A stretch of 39,261 bases of DNA from an uncultured Verrucomicrobia subdivision 3 bacterium (lineage in GTDB: Bacteria > Verrucomicrobiota > Verrucomicrobiia > Limisphaerales > UBA11358), in NCBI GenBank assembly GCA_903865745.1, contig CAIPKV010000056.1:1-39261 (forward strand), written 5' to 3'. This document shows positions 22,433-31,488 of the stretch, in pieces (the stretch's first letter is position 1; every line of letters starts with the position of its first letter). The notes below the pieces were generated by a model. It searched no databases and was not told where the DNA came from. It saw nothing but the letters and a program-made list of their open reading frames with translations. The translations under genes and the position numbers were made by a program.

Positions 22433-23326
22433 ATGAAAACATCCGCAATTGAATTTTACGCGAGCATATCAAGGAAAATATGTGCGTTTGGTGTTGTGCT
22501 TACACTTGCGGCAACCTCATTGCCTTGCCGTGCCGATGATTCCAATACGAATGTCATTGTGGGCAGCATCGGAGCGGGCCAAGAGGCGATTGCGTTTGTA
22601 ACCGACTACGGCCAGCCTGAACCCAAATATGACGGGGTTCTGATAAGCCAATGGCTACAGATCCACACGCTGGTCAATCCAAACCATTTATCGCTGTCGG
22701 CCTTAATGACGGTAAAACAAATATCTCCGCCTGACCGGCTGGGTATCACCAGGTTTGATCTGCCTATCAACTTTAGTGCTTTCAACACGAATTCGCCCGA
22801 CCATGCCTATGTGCAATTGGGAAGGCTGTCTGTAAGCAACGATTTCATTCAATGCACATTTCAAGGCATGGAAAGAGGTCGAAATGGGTGCCTGCAAATG
22901 TGGGCCAATATGAACTATGAGCCAGACAAACAAGACATCCGGGCGAGGCTGACATACGAGACAAATTCCGACTCCATCATTGTAATCGGGCCATCTTTGC
23001 CCTTTGACTCCAGCAACGCCTGTTATTTTCTTGAAGGGGATGCGTTGTTCAACTCAGATGGGGCCACGCTCCATGCTGAATTGCGCGAGCAAAATGCAAA
23101 GTATCGCATTGAACTGACAACCCCCAAAGGCAAGCACCTTAAAACAATCATTGGCATCGTCACCAACGCCGTCATTAATACGCAATGGGAATTGAAGGAC
23201 GACCGGGATAAAATATTCAAGGGCGATACTTTTGAGGCCGCTTTTTATGTCGCATATCCTGGCGACACTCATACAAACGCACCCGTCAGAAATATTTTTA
23301 GCCGAGTTCCCAATCGGAACCATTGA
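22433..23326 (+). CDS. Secreted protein of unknown function
   Basis: The 297-residue protein has a signal peptide: a charged start, then a hydrophobic stretch (FGVVLTLAATSLPCRA), with cleavage near residue 34. The mature part is probably beta-rich and has no recognised domain. Few Cys and many Asn/Thr residues fit an extracytoplasmic protein. The coding DNA is more AT-rich than the sugar-degradation genes downstream, hinting at a different origin. It overlaps nothing and is followed 7 bp later by another secreted-protein gene. Confidence 0.55.
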   Translation: MKTSAIEFYASISRKICAFGVVLTLAATSLPCRADDSNTNVIVGSIGAGQEAIAFVTDYGQPEPKYDGVLISQWLQIHTLVNPNHLSLSALMTVKQISPPDRLGITRFDLPINFSAFNTNSPDHAYVQLGRLSVSNDFIQCTFQGMERGRNGCLQMWANMNYEPDKQDIRARLTYETNSDSIIVIGPSLPFDSSNACYFLEGDALFNSDGATLHAELREQNAKYRIELTTPKGKHLKTIIGIVTNAVINTQWELKDDRDKIFKGDTFEAAFYVAYPGDTHTNAPVRNIFSRVPNRNH

Positions 23327-23333
23327 GGACGAA

Positions 23334-24119
23334 ATGCTGAATTCAAAGCCAGAACGTCGGCTGCCGTTGATTGTCTTATCGCTGGCCTGTGTCGTAATGC
23401 GGACAGCGATAGCCAATGGGCTTCCGCCCGGCGTGCCAAATCCTATCGGGCCGGATGGCAAATATACACACGCGTTATTTTTTACAACCAAAGCATATCA
23501 GGACGAGGCTTTGAAACTGGTGATTCGAGAGGCAAACCAAGTGGCTAAAGAATTAAAGCTGTCAAATGAGTCGCCCATCACGGAATCGAACATCGTCAAG
23601 TCGTTCATCAACCCGTTTGGCTACGCCTACGCAAAAAAGGCCATCGGAAATATCACCACCTCGAATTACTGCTATTACGTCGCCCAAGGAAACAAGTTTT
23701 CGTATCTGGAAAGCCCGCATCAGGACAAGCTTTGCCGGAAATTCCAAGTCGCTTACACGCTGCCCGTCAGCGAGATTGACACCAACGAGGCATTGAAACT
23801 GGCGACAAGATGGTTGAAGGCTATCTCTATGGACACAAAGGCGCTGAACCGAGATTGTTCTGTGACCGTGGAACTTGACCGCGCCTATGTCCACCCGCCC
23901 GTAGGGAAAATTGTGCCGTTGTATTATGTGTGCTGGTTCAACAACCAAAAGCAAGGGGTCGCGTCCGTCAGGGTTTTTACTCCAACGAAAACGCTATTGC
24001 AGTTGCGGGTAGAGGATTCAAAATACATTCGTCGTCCGCAGTTCGAATTTGCGAACCTTGATTTTTTGCTCTCGCAGACGAATGTGGTTGAAAGTGGCAA
24101 TGTGCCCAGCAAACAGTGA
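23334..24119 (+). CDS. Secreted protein of unknown function, second of the trio
   Basis: I use the ATG at 23334 because it has GAGGA 5 bp upstream and avoids a long overlap with the previous gene. A hydrophobic stretch (LPLIVLSLACVVMRTAIA) follows, a likely signal peptide or anchor. The 261-residue mature part has repeated Lys-rich helices and a segment on the KIVPLYYVCWF pattern that might be a beta strand. No family is recognised. It is AT-rich like its upstream neighbour and lies 10 bp before the next gene. Confidence 0.55.
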   Translation: MLNSKPERRLPLIVLSLACVVMRTAIANGLPPGVPNPIGPDGKYTHALFFTTKAYQDEALKLVIREANQVAKELKLSNESPITESNIVKSFINPFGYAYAKKAIGNITTSNYCYYVAQGNKFSYLESPHQDKLCRKFQVAYTLPVSEIDTNEALKLATRWLKAISMDTKALNRDCSVTVELDRAYVHPPVGKIVPLYYVCWFNNQKQGVASVRVFTPTKTLLQLRVEDSKYIRRPQFEFANLDFLLSQTNVVESGNVPSKQ

Positions 24120-24129
24120 GGATGCGCCT

Positions 24130-25293
24130 ATGAAAACGATGCGACTACTTTCTACACGGCTGGTTTTGGAGGCATGGGTTCTGTTTTTGCCGGCCCTGGG
24201 ATTTGCCCAAATCCCGCCGTATTACCCCAGCCCGGTTTCGCCGGTGCGGATCACCAGCCCGGCCAATCATGCGACGTTTTATGCGCCGGTGGAAATCCCC
24301 ATTTTTGCGTATGCCAGCCTGACTTATTACACCAGTCCGTTCTCACCGGTGCCGGGCGGCATCACCAATGTGGAGTTTTACGCGGGCACGAACGATCTTG
24401 GTTCCGCTTTCAACCTGGGCGCCGGCACGCTGCCGAGGTCGGCGACTTACGCCAATTTTGTCACTACCAGACCGATTCCGCGGCTGGGAAACACCTACTG
24501 CCTGACCTGGACCAACGCACCGACCGGCACGTTTGCCCTTACGGCCGTGGCCAAAGGCGCAGGTAGCTTGTCCAAAACCTCCGCGCCGGTGAACATCACC
24601 ATTCTGGCGGCGGGCACCAATGCGAATCCGGCGGATGTGGTGAGCATTGTGGCTACTGATCCCATTGCCATCGCGGGGACGAATGCCTGGGTTTGGCGCG
24701 GGGTGACCAATGCCGTGCCGACTTGGACGAATTGGGGCCAAACCGGCTGGGTGTGGTTCACGAATTGGGGGCCGAAAAATGCCCTGTTCACCCTCCAGCG
24801 GTTCGGCGATGCCAGCAGCAACTTGACCGTGAATTACCGCCTCGGCGGCACGGCCAGCAATGGCGTGGATTATGCCGCGTTGCCGGGAACCGTAACGGTG
24901 CCGGCGGGGTCAGGCTACGCGCTGATTCCCATTGTGCCAATTGACAACGGCGTGACGAACATCACGAAAACGGTCACTTTGACGCTGACGGCCGCGACCA
25001 ACGTGCCGCCGGATTACACGGTGGGCTGGCCCGCCAGTGCCGCCGCACTGATTTATGAAAACTGGCTGCGGACACCATCCGCCGTTTTGCCCGGCGGCAG
25101 TTTTCACCTGACGGCCACCGGGCCGGACGGGGCGTGGTTTTATATCCAGTATTCCACGGACATGGTGAATTGGTCCGTGGCCAGCACGAACCAGGTGTTT
25201 CAAGGCTCGATTGATTTTGTGGATCCCGAGGCGGCGAGCCAGGCGAGCCGGTTTTACCGGGCGGTGCCGGTGGACCATTCACCGGGGCAATAA
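24130..25293 (+). CDS. Secreted Ig-like / Calx-beta protein
   Basis: Start at 24130 (387 residues). The protein has a signal peptide (LVLEAWVLFLPALGFA), then a bacterial Ig-like domain (about 35-180, VRITSPANHATFYAPVEI, then NVEFYAG). A Calx-beta domain follows at about 220-315 (VNYRLGGTASNGVDY, then GTVTVPAGSG). A short carboxy part contains WFYIQYSTDMVNW. Calx-beta and Ig modules are typical of large Verrucomicrobiota surface proteins, probably for adhesion or substrate binding. It may form an operon with the two genes before it. Confidence 0.75.
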   Translation: MKTMRLLSTRLVLEAWVLFLPALGFAQIPPYYPSPVSPVRITSPANHATFYAPVEIPIFAYASLTYYTSPFSPVPGGITNVEFYAGTNDLGSAFNLGAGTLPRSATYANFVTTRPIPRLGNTYCLTWTNAPTGTFALTAVAKGAGSLSKTSAPVNITILAAGTNANPADVVSIVATDPIAIAGTNAWVWRGVTNAVPTWTNWGQTGWVWFTNWGPKNALFTLQRFGDASSNLTVNYRLGGTASNGVDYAALPGTVTVPAGSGYALIPIVPIDNGVTNITKTVTLTLTAATNVPPDYTVGWPASAAALIYENWLRTPSAVLPGGSFHLTATGPDGAWFYIQYSTDMVNWSVASTNQVFQGSIDFVDPEAASQASRFYRAVPVDHSPGQ

Positions 25294-25758
25294 GCGGCGG
25301 GCGATTTCAGCCATCATTCGTTTGACGGTTCGTGGCAGGATGCGCACATGGTAACCACCAAAACATCATTCCGAAGAAATCCGGCGGCGGTGGCGCTGGG
25401 ACGGTTGGGCAGATAGAAGGGCGGGCCGGCACGGACGGGCACTACATGCCCGTTACACATCTTTATGCGTATAAGGTAGAGACTTCAAAAATGCTAGAAT
25501 TTACCAAATGAACCAGACAATCCCGCCCGCCAACCGTCAACCGCCGACCGATCAAGTATTTTCTCATGGCCAAAAAAGATCGGCGGATGCCGAAGATGGG
25601 CTGGGTGGAATCGGACAGACTCACTCAATTCAGCACTGGCCGCCCTCAATCCCGTCAGAAACTTTCCATGTTCAACGATCCGACTTGCCCTTGGAATCCA
25701 TGTTTTTCCGGCCAATCGTCAATCCGCAAAACCGGCTATCAGCCTCCTCCTCCAAACT
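25294..25758. other. Leader region of the sugar-degradation cluster, no supported gene
   Basis: A 94-codon frame starting at 25566 overlaps the GH27 start and has no family resemblance, so it is not called. The region contains ACGGGCA-CTACA-TGCCCGT (25435-25453), abutting the shared 18-bp palindrome at 25454-25471. These are candidates for control of the cluster. Confidence 0.5.
25454..25471. promoter_or_regulatory. Shared palindrome TACACAT-N4-ATGCGTA, copy 1 (before GH27)
   Basis: An imperfect palindrome (one G-T mismatch) 288 bp before the GH27 start. The same sequence except one base in the spacer occurs at 28998-29015 before the GH78 gene, with nearby bases also shared (GTAT next to it). 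Confidence 0.6.
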
Positions 25759-27360
25759 ATGAAACTCCCAATCTTGTTGCTGGCCGTAATCCTTCACCTT
25801 GTAAATGGAAGCGTGGTTCGGGCCGGTTCCACCGCCCCGATTCCCGATGAGGCTATCATCCTCACGCCGCAATCCTCGCCTCGCCCCGCCATTCACAGCG
25901 CCAAAGTTTTTGGCGTGCGCCCTGGCGCGCCGTTTCTTTACACCATCGCGGCGACGGGTGACCGCCCGATGACATTCGCGGCGGACGGCTTGCCTGCCGG
26001 ACTCCAACTTGATCCGCAGACGGGCATCATCACCGGCAGCCTGAAAGACAAAGGCGAACACGCCGTGAGCTTGCGTGCGAACAACCGGCTTGGTGAGGCG
26101 ACGCGGCAGTTGAAGATTGTTTGCGGTTCACAGATTGGATTGACGCCGACGATGGGCTGGAACAGTTGGAACTGCTTTGCCAATTCGGTGACGGAAGAGA
26201 AGGTCAAATCCGCCGCCGCCGCGATGGTGAGCAGCGGGTTGATTAATCACGGCTGGACTTATGTCAACATTGATGAATTTTGGACCCGGAACCCGGGCCT
26301 GGCGGGGAAGGATCCCACGCTGGACGGGCCGGGGCGGGATTCTCATGGCCGCATCGTGCCCAACCCGAGATTTTCGGACATGAAAGAGCTGGCGGATTAT
26401 GTGCATGCCAGGGGATTGAAATTGGGCCTTTATTCCTCGCCCGGTCCGGTGGGCTGCGGCGGATCTCTGGGAAGCTTCGATCATGAGTTGCTGGACGCCC
26501 AAAGTTTTGCGGCCTGGGGGATTGATTATTTGAAATACGACTGGTGTTCCTATCTGCCGGAACTGGAAAAACAGCGCACGCGACCCGTTGATTTTTCGCC
26601 GATGAACCGGTTTTTGACGAACGGCACCCCGGAGAAGTTGCTGGAGTTGATGCGGCCTTACGCCGTGATGCGCGCCGCGCTGAACAGCGTGAACCGCGAC
26701 ATCATTTACAGCTTCTGCCAATATGGCAACGGCAACTCATGGGAATGGGCGGGCGAATTGGGCGGCAATTCGGGCCGCACGACTTATGACATTGTTGACA
26801 AATGGCAAAGCCCCGACGGCTTGAGTGTCTCCGACATCGGCTTCAGCCAAAATGGACATGAGAAATTTGCCGGGCCGGGACATTTCAACGACCCGGACAT
26901 GTTGGTCATCGGCAAAGTCGGTTGGGGGCCGGCGCTGCATCCAACGCGACTCACGCCGAACGAACAATACACGCACATCTCGCTGTGGTGCCTGCTGGCG
27001 TCGCCGCTGCTCATCGGCTGCGACATGACGCAGATGGACGATTTCACATTCAGCCTGCTGACGAACGACGAGGTGCTGGAAGTGGACCAGGACCCACTCG
27101 GCAAACAGGCGTCGCGCGTGGCGCAAGACGGCGCGCTGGAAGTTTGGGCCAAAGACATGGAAGACGGATCGAAGGCGGTGGGACTGTTCAATCGGGGCGA
27201 CAAAGCGGCGACCGTTACCGCCAAGTGGTCCGACCTCGGCCTGACGGGTAAACAAAAAGTGCGCGACCTCTGGCGGCAGAAAGACCTCGGCAAATTCAAC
27301 GGCGAGTTCAAAACCGAAGTTCCTTGCCACGGCGTCGTCCTCGTCAAAATCGGGAAATAG
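25759..27360 (+). CDS. Secreted GH27 alpha-galactosidase
   Basis: The enzyme removes terminal alpha-linked galactose. The signal peptide covers residues 1-22. Residues 50-120 form a putative Ig (PIG-like) domain (FAADGLPAGLQLDPQTGIITG pattern). The GH27 barrel follows from 128 (TPTMGWNSWNCF). The nucleophile is Asp 261 in YLKYDWC and the acid/base is Asp 380 in NDPDML, matching the GH27 pair. The tail (about 450-533) is the usual antiparallel beta domain. Length 533 is normal for the layout. It heads the cluster of eight genes and is preceded by the shared palindrome. Alpha-galactosidase here and the GH110 at the end both point to galactose-rich glycans. Confidence 0.93.
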   Translation: MKLPILLLAVILHLVNGSVVRAGSTAPIPDEAIILTPQSSPRPAIHSAKVFGVRPGAPFLYTIAATGDRPMTFAADGLPAGLQLDPQTGIITGSLKDKGEHAVSLRANNRLGEATRQLKIVCGSQIGLTPTMGWNSWNCFANSVTEEKVKSAAAAMVSSGLINHGWTYVNIDEFWTRNPGLAGKDPTLDGPGRDSHGRIVPNPRFSDMKELADYVHARGLKLGLYSSPGPVGCGGSLGSFDHELLDAQSFAAWGIDYLKYDWCSYLPELEKQRTRPVDFSPMNRFLTNGTPEKLLELMRPYAVMRAALNSVNRDIIYSFCQYGNGNSWEWAGELGGNSGRTTYDIVDKWQSPDGLSVSDIGFSQNGHEKFAGPGHFNDPDMLVIGKVGWGPALHPTRLTPNEQYTHISLWCLLASPLLIGCDMTQMDDFTFSLLTNDEVLEVDQDPLGKQASRVAQDGALEVWAKDMEDGSKAVGLFNRGDKAATVTAKWSDLGLTGKQKVRDLWRQKDLGKFNGEFKTEVPCHGVVLVKIGK

Positions 27361-27365
27361 CAGAA

Positions 27366-28964
27366 TTGAAAAGAACAAACAAAACCTATACAAAATTGAA
27401 AATCATCCATCGCTCCACCTTTCTCGCACTTTCGATCTCTGTCTTGCTCTGCGGTGGCGGCATTGCCGTCGCTGAACCCGTCGCATCGGCGGCGGAGCCG
27501 GCTGCGAAATCCCAGCCCCAAACGGACAAAAAAGAACCAGCTCCCGGAAATCCTTCCGCCACCATTCTCCACTACACGGAGGCTGCCCCCGGCCATGTTT
27601 GGGACACCATCCCATTCTGGTGGCACGGCGAGTTTCATCTCTTCTTCCTCAATCAGGCGAAGTGGAGCCACGCCCGGACGTCCGATTTCGTGAATTGGGA
27701 AAAGCTGCCGGATGCCATTTTGGCCGGGGGTATGGATGCCGCTTGCTGGACTGGCAGTGTGATTGAGAAGGACGGAACCTTCTACCTTTTCTACACCGGT
27801 AAGAATGGTAAGAATCATCAAGACCCCAAGGCGGATCAGAAGGTGAAGCTGGCCACGAGCAAGGACTTGATCCATTTCGAGAAGCGTCCGGACTTTACCC
27901 TCTATGCCGACGGAAAGTTCTACTGGAACAAGACCATCAATGGCCCGCTCGACAAGAGTCTGCCGATTGATGGTCAATCCGATGAAAGCTTTCGCGATCC
28001 CGAAGTATCCTGGAACCCGGAGCATAAGGAGTATTGGATGCTACTCCACAGCCGAGATGCCCAAACGCAATATCACAACTTCGGACTTTACCGTTCGGAT
28101 GATTTGTTGAACTGGACGCCGCGTCCCGCGTTGACTACGTCCATGCCCGTCCACCATCGCAATATTGATTGTCCCGTCCTGTTCCCGCTCGCTGGAAAAT
28201 GGTATCTGATCTTCAGCGGCGGCCGGTATTCCATAGCGGATAAATCCGATGGACCTTATAGCGCTCACCGTTCGTATGACTTCAATAATTATGTCGACAA
28301 GGTGAGGTTTGATGGCCAGGGCCGCGCCCTGACCGTCGGCACCGCGCGTTCGGCCACGGGAAATCCAGATGGCAGCCGCTCCACAATGGTGCGAGAGTTC
28401 TACGCCGGTTCCGACGGGCGCCTGCTCCAGCGGCCCTTGCCCGAAGTGATCGCGGCGTTTCCGAAGACAACGCAGTCCCTGTCAACGTTGTCCGGATGCC
28501 CTGCCACCGGCCATGTGGATTGCAACGGCAAAAACATTCGTTTCGTGCGGGAGGAGCAGGATGCCCGAATAACGATCAGCGATGCACCGCAGGATTTTCT
28601 GGCAGATTTCACGGTTGAGCTGGCGGCGGACTCGACCTTTCGCCTCAATTTTCGCGGCGATGCCCGGACGGTCGGCTACACGCTCGAAATCAGCACCGCC
28701 GACAATAAGCTTTGGGTGGGAACGGCTTCGAAAAACACCGAAAGCAGTAAGGAATTTGCCGAGCGTGGCATCAACGTGCCAGCGAACCATCCGCTCAAGG
28801 TGAAACTTTTCATGGTCGGCGACTTGATTGAATGTTTTGTGGAGGATGTCTGCGCCTTGACCATCAACGCCTATGACCTTAAGGGTTCAAAGATGACGAT
28901 TGAAACGGTCAAAGGCAGCGCCAGACTCGATGCGTTCGAGCTGAAAGAGCGGGTGAGCAAATAA
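27366..28964 (+). CDS. Secreted GH32-like glycosidase with an altered acid/base motif
   Basis: It follows 5 bp after GH27. No ATG is available, so the start is a guess: TTG at 27366 or 27396, both giving a signal peptide (STFLALSISVLLCGGGIAVA). The protein has the five-bladed-propeller pattern of GH32/GH43: DTIPFWWHGEFHLFF (first acidic residue), GSVIEKDGTFYLFYTG, and FRDPEVSWN (the RDP motif of GH32). The third motif, usually EC-P in GH32, reads IDCPVLFPL, so the acid/base Glu is an Asp. A carboxy beta-sandwich follows (about 420-530). Fructan activity is therefore doubtful. A related or inactive glycan-binding role is possible. Confidence 0.7.
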   Translation: MKRTNKTYTKLKIIHRSTFLALSISVLLCGGGIAVAEPVASAAEPAAKSQPQTDKKEPAPGNPSATILHYTEAAPGHVWDTIPFWWHGEFHLFFLNQAKWSHARTSDFVNWEKLPDAILAGGMDAACWTGSVIEKDGTFYLFYTGKNGKNHQDPKADQKVKLATSKDLIHFEKRPDFTLYADGKFYWNKTINGPLDKSLPIDGQSDESFRDPEVSWNPEHKEYWMLLHSRDAQTQYHNFGLYRSDDLLNWTPRPALTTSMPVHHRNIDCPVLFPLAGKWYLIFSGGRYSIADKSDGPYSAHRSYDFNNYVDKVRFDGQGRALTVGTARSATGNPDGSRSTMVREFYAGSDGRLLQRPLPEVIAAFPKTTQSLSTLSGCPATGHVDCNGKNIRFVREEQDARITISDAPQDFLADFTVELAADSTFRLNFRGDARTVGYTLEISTADNKLWVGTASKNTESSKEFAERGINVPANHPLKVKLFMVGDLIECFVEDVCALTINAYDLKGSKMTIETVKGSARLDAFELKERVSK

Positions 28965-28997
28965 AAAAATGCTTATCCGCTTATGCTTTTTTCACAC

Positions 28998-29015
28998 TAC
29001 ACATTTTTATGCGTA
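28998..29015. promoter_or_regulatory. Shared palindrome TACACAT-N4-ATGCGTA, copy 2 (before GH78)
   Basis: Same imperfect palindrome as at 25454-25471, except for one spacer base, 47 bp before the chosen start of the GH78 gene. It suggests a second entry point for the regulator of the cluster. Confidence 0.6.
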
Positions 29016-29061
29016 TCAGTTGTCAGCCCAAACCATGCTAAACTCCCGAATCAATAATATA

Positions 29062-31488
29062 ATGAATTCCATACCCGTTTGCTTCCTGCGTGCCCTGCTT
29101 TTTTTGGCGTTGTCTTGCGGCGGCATGGCCCGCGCTGCGGAATCCGCCGCGCCCTTCGTTCATCCTGACACGGTCGCGGATAAAAGCTGGGCGGCGTCTT
29201 GGGTGGGCGTTGCTACGCCCGCCACGAGTAACCAATGGATGGCGTTTCGCAGGACGTTCACCGTGGGCAAAGTTCCCGCCCACGCCGTCGCGCGCATCGC
29301 GGTGGATACGAAATATTGGTTGTGGCTGAACGGCGAAATGGTCGTGCGCGAGGGCGGCTTGAAGCGCGGGCCGACGCCGACGGACACCTATTTCGATGAA
29401 GTGGAGCTCGCACCTCATCTCAAACCCGGCACGAACACACTCGCCATTCTCCTCTGGCATTTTGGCAAGGAAGGTTTTACTCACAAGGATAGCGGCCAAA
29501 GTGCGCTGCTCTTCCAGCTTGAAACGAGGGGGTTGAAGCTGTGGAGCGACGTCTCGTGGAAGGCGCGGATTCACCCGGCGTTCAGTAATACCGGTGCGCC
29601 GCATCCAAATTATCGTTTACCCGAATCCAACATCCGGTTTGATGCAACCCAAGATCTCGTTGGTTGGGAGCAACCCGGCTACAATGATGGTGCGTGGCCG
29701 AATGCCGTGGTCTTCGGCCAGCCGCCGTGTGCGCCGTGGCATCGCCTCGTGCTGCGCCCTGTGCCGCCGTGGAAAGATTACGGGTTGAAGCCTTATGAAA
29801 ATGCGGCCGATCTGCCGAAAGTTTCCGATGGCAACGTCATGGAAGCCAAATTGCCTTACAACGCCCAGGTCACGCCGTATCTGAAAATCGAAGCCGCCGC
29901 CGGCCAACTCGTCAAGATTCAGATGGACAATTATATGGATGGCAGTCCGACCAACGAGCCGGCGCCCAATGTGCGCGCCGAATACGTCACGCGTGACGGC
30001 GTGCAGGAATTCGAGTGCCCCGGCTGGATGAACGGCAACGCAGTGCATTACGAGCTGCCCGCCGGGATCAAGTTGCTCGACCTGCGTTATCGCGAGAGCG
30101 GCTTCGACACGGAATTCGCCGGCACCTTCGCCTGCGATGACGATTTTCTGAACCGGCTGCGCGTCAAGGCGGCGCGCACGCTTTACATCACCATGCGCGA
30201 CACCTACATGGATTGTCCCGACCGCGAACGCGCGCTGTGGTGGGGCGACGCGGTGAACGAACTGGGCGAATCTTTCTATGCGCTGGACCGTCGCGCCGAC
30301 CGGTTGACCCGCAGTTGCATGCTTGATCTGGTGGGCTGGCAAAAACCCGATGGCGTTTTGTTTTCGCCGGTTCCCTCCGGCAATTGGACGAAAGATTTGC
30401 CGTTGCAAATGCTGGCCAGCATCGGTCGCACCGGCTTCGGGACTTATGGCCTTTACAGCGGTGACACGGAAACGCTCTGCGCCGTTTATCCCGCCGCCAA
30501 ACGCTATCTGGAAATCTGGGACATGCAAACCAACGGCCTCGTCGTGCCACGTCCAGGCGCGTGGTCTTGGGGCGACTGGGGCGAGAATGTGGATATGACC
30601 GTTCTCTACAACGCCTGGTATTACATCGGCCTGCAAGGCCTTGAACAGATGGCCCGGGCGACCGGCCACAAAAAGGATTTGCCGTGGATCGCCACGCGCA
30701 AGGCATCCATCGAAGTCGCGTTCAACCAAACTTTTTGGAACGGCAAGGAATACCGTTCTCCCAATTACGGTAACAAGAAAACCGATGACCGCGCCAACGC
30801 CATGGCGGTGGTTGCCGGACTGGCGCAGCCGGAACAATATCCCGCGTTGCTTGAAGTTTTCCGGCAGCAGGAACACGCCAGTCCCTACATGGAGAAATAT
30901 GTGCTCGAAGCGCTCTGCCTCATGGATCAGCCCGCCTTCGCGCAGGAGCGCATTCATCGTCGCTTTGCCACGATGGTGAATCATCCCGACTTCACGACCT
31001 TGTGGGAAGGCTGGGGCATCGGCAAGGAGGGCTATGGCGGCGGCACGATCAACCATGCGTGGAGCGGCGGCCCGCTCACGATCATGTCGCAATACTTCGC
31101 GGGCATCGTGCCGACTAAAGCGGGTTTTGCGACTTATCATGTCCTGCCCCAGATGGGTTCGCTCCGGCACATCGAGGCGAAGGTGGCGAGCGTGAAAGGC
31201 GACATTAAAGTGGAGTTGCAAAATTCGGCGGAAACTTTTTCATTAGACCTGACTTCACCCCGTGACACGGTGGCGACCGTGGGCATTCCCATAGCGCCGG
31301 GCGAAACCATCACGGAGGTGTGCGCCAACGGCAAAACTGTCTGGGCGGCGGGCGTGAAAAAAAATACGGTTAAGGGTTTGGGTTTTGTGGAGGCCACCCC
31401 CCGCTTCATCGTCTTTGAGGTGAAGCCGGGCGAATGGAATTTTGCCGCCACCAAACAAAACGGCATGGGCAGTAAACAAGGCCAATAA
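29062..31488 (+). CDS. Secreted GH78-like alpha-L-rhamnosidase
   Basis: I choose the ATG at 29062, because it gives a standard signal peptide (VCFLRALLFLALSCGGMARA) and leaves the shared palindrome upstream. A longer frame begins at 28969. The 808-residue protein has the amino beta-sandwich regions of GH78 (with WLWLNGEMV and WHFG) and an (alpha/alpha)6 barrel starting near DCPDRERALWWGDA (about 415), the family's DCP-x-R-x-E signature where the acid residues lie. YNAWYYIGL and WEGWGIG are also as expected. It should release rhamnose. The next gene starts on its last base. Confidence 0.85.
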   Translation: MNSIPVCFLRALLFLALSCGGMARAAESAAPFVHPDTVADKSWAASWVGVATPATSNQWMAFRRTFTVGKVPAHAVARIAVDTKYWLWLNGEMVVREGGLKRGPTPTDTYFDEVELAPHLKPGTNTLAILLWHFGKEGFTHKDSGQSALLFQLETRGLKLWSDVSWKARIHPAFSNTGAPHPNYRLPESNIRFDATQDLVGWEQPGYNDGAWPNAVVFGQPPCAPWHRLVLRPVPPWKDYGLKPYENAADLPKVSDGNVMEAKLPYNAQVTPYLKIEAAAGQLVKIQMDNYMDGSPTNEPAPNVRAEYVTRDGVQEFECPGWMNGNAVHYELPAGIKLLDLRYRESGFDTEFAGTFACDDDFLNRLRVKAARTLYITMRDTYMDCPDRERALWWGDAVNELGESFYALDRRADRLTRSCMLDLVGWQKPDGVLFSPVPSGNWTKDLPLQMLASIGRTGFGTYGLYSGDTETLCAVYPAAKRYLEIWDMQTNGLVVPRPGAWSWGDWGENVDMTVLYNAWYYIGLQGLEQMARATGHKKDLPWIATRKASIEVAFNQTFWNGKEYRSPNYGNKKTDDRANAMAVVAGLAQPEQYPALLEVFRQQEHASPYMEKYVLEALCLMDQPAFAQERIHRRFATMVNHPDFTTLWEGWGIGKEGYGGGTINHAWSGGPLTIMSQYFAGIVPTKAGFATYHVLPQMGSLRHIEAKVASVKGDIKVELQNSAETFSLDLTSPRDTVATVGIPIAPGETITEVCANGKTVWAAGVKKNTVKGLGFVEATPRFIVFEVKPGEWNFAATKQNGMGSKQGQ

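Noticed and set aside
25566-25850. 94-codon ORF before and over the GH27 start
   Set aside because: It overlaps the GH27 signal peptide region in another frame and has no family motif.
29617-31221. 534-codon ORF on the minus strand opposite the GH78 gene
   Set aside because: It is antisense to a recognisable enzyme, has no family motifs, and arises from GC-rich third positions. The same applies to long antisense ORFs at 26784-28025, 36085-37086 and 37707-39251.
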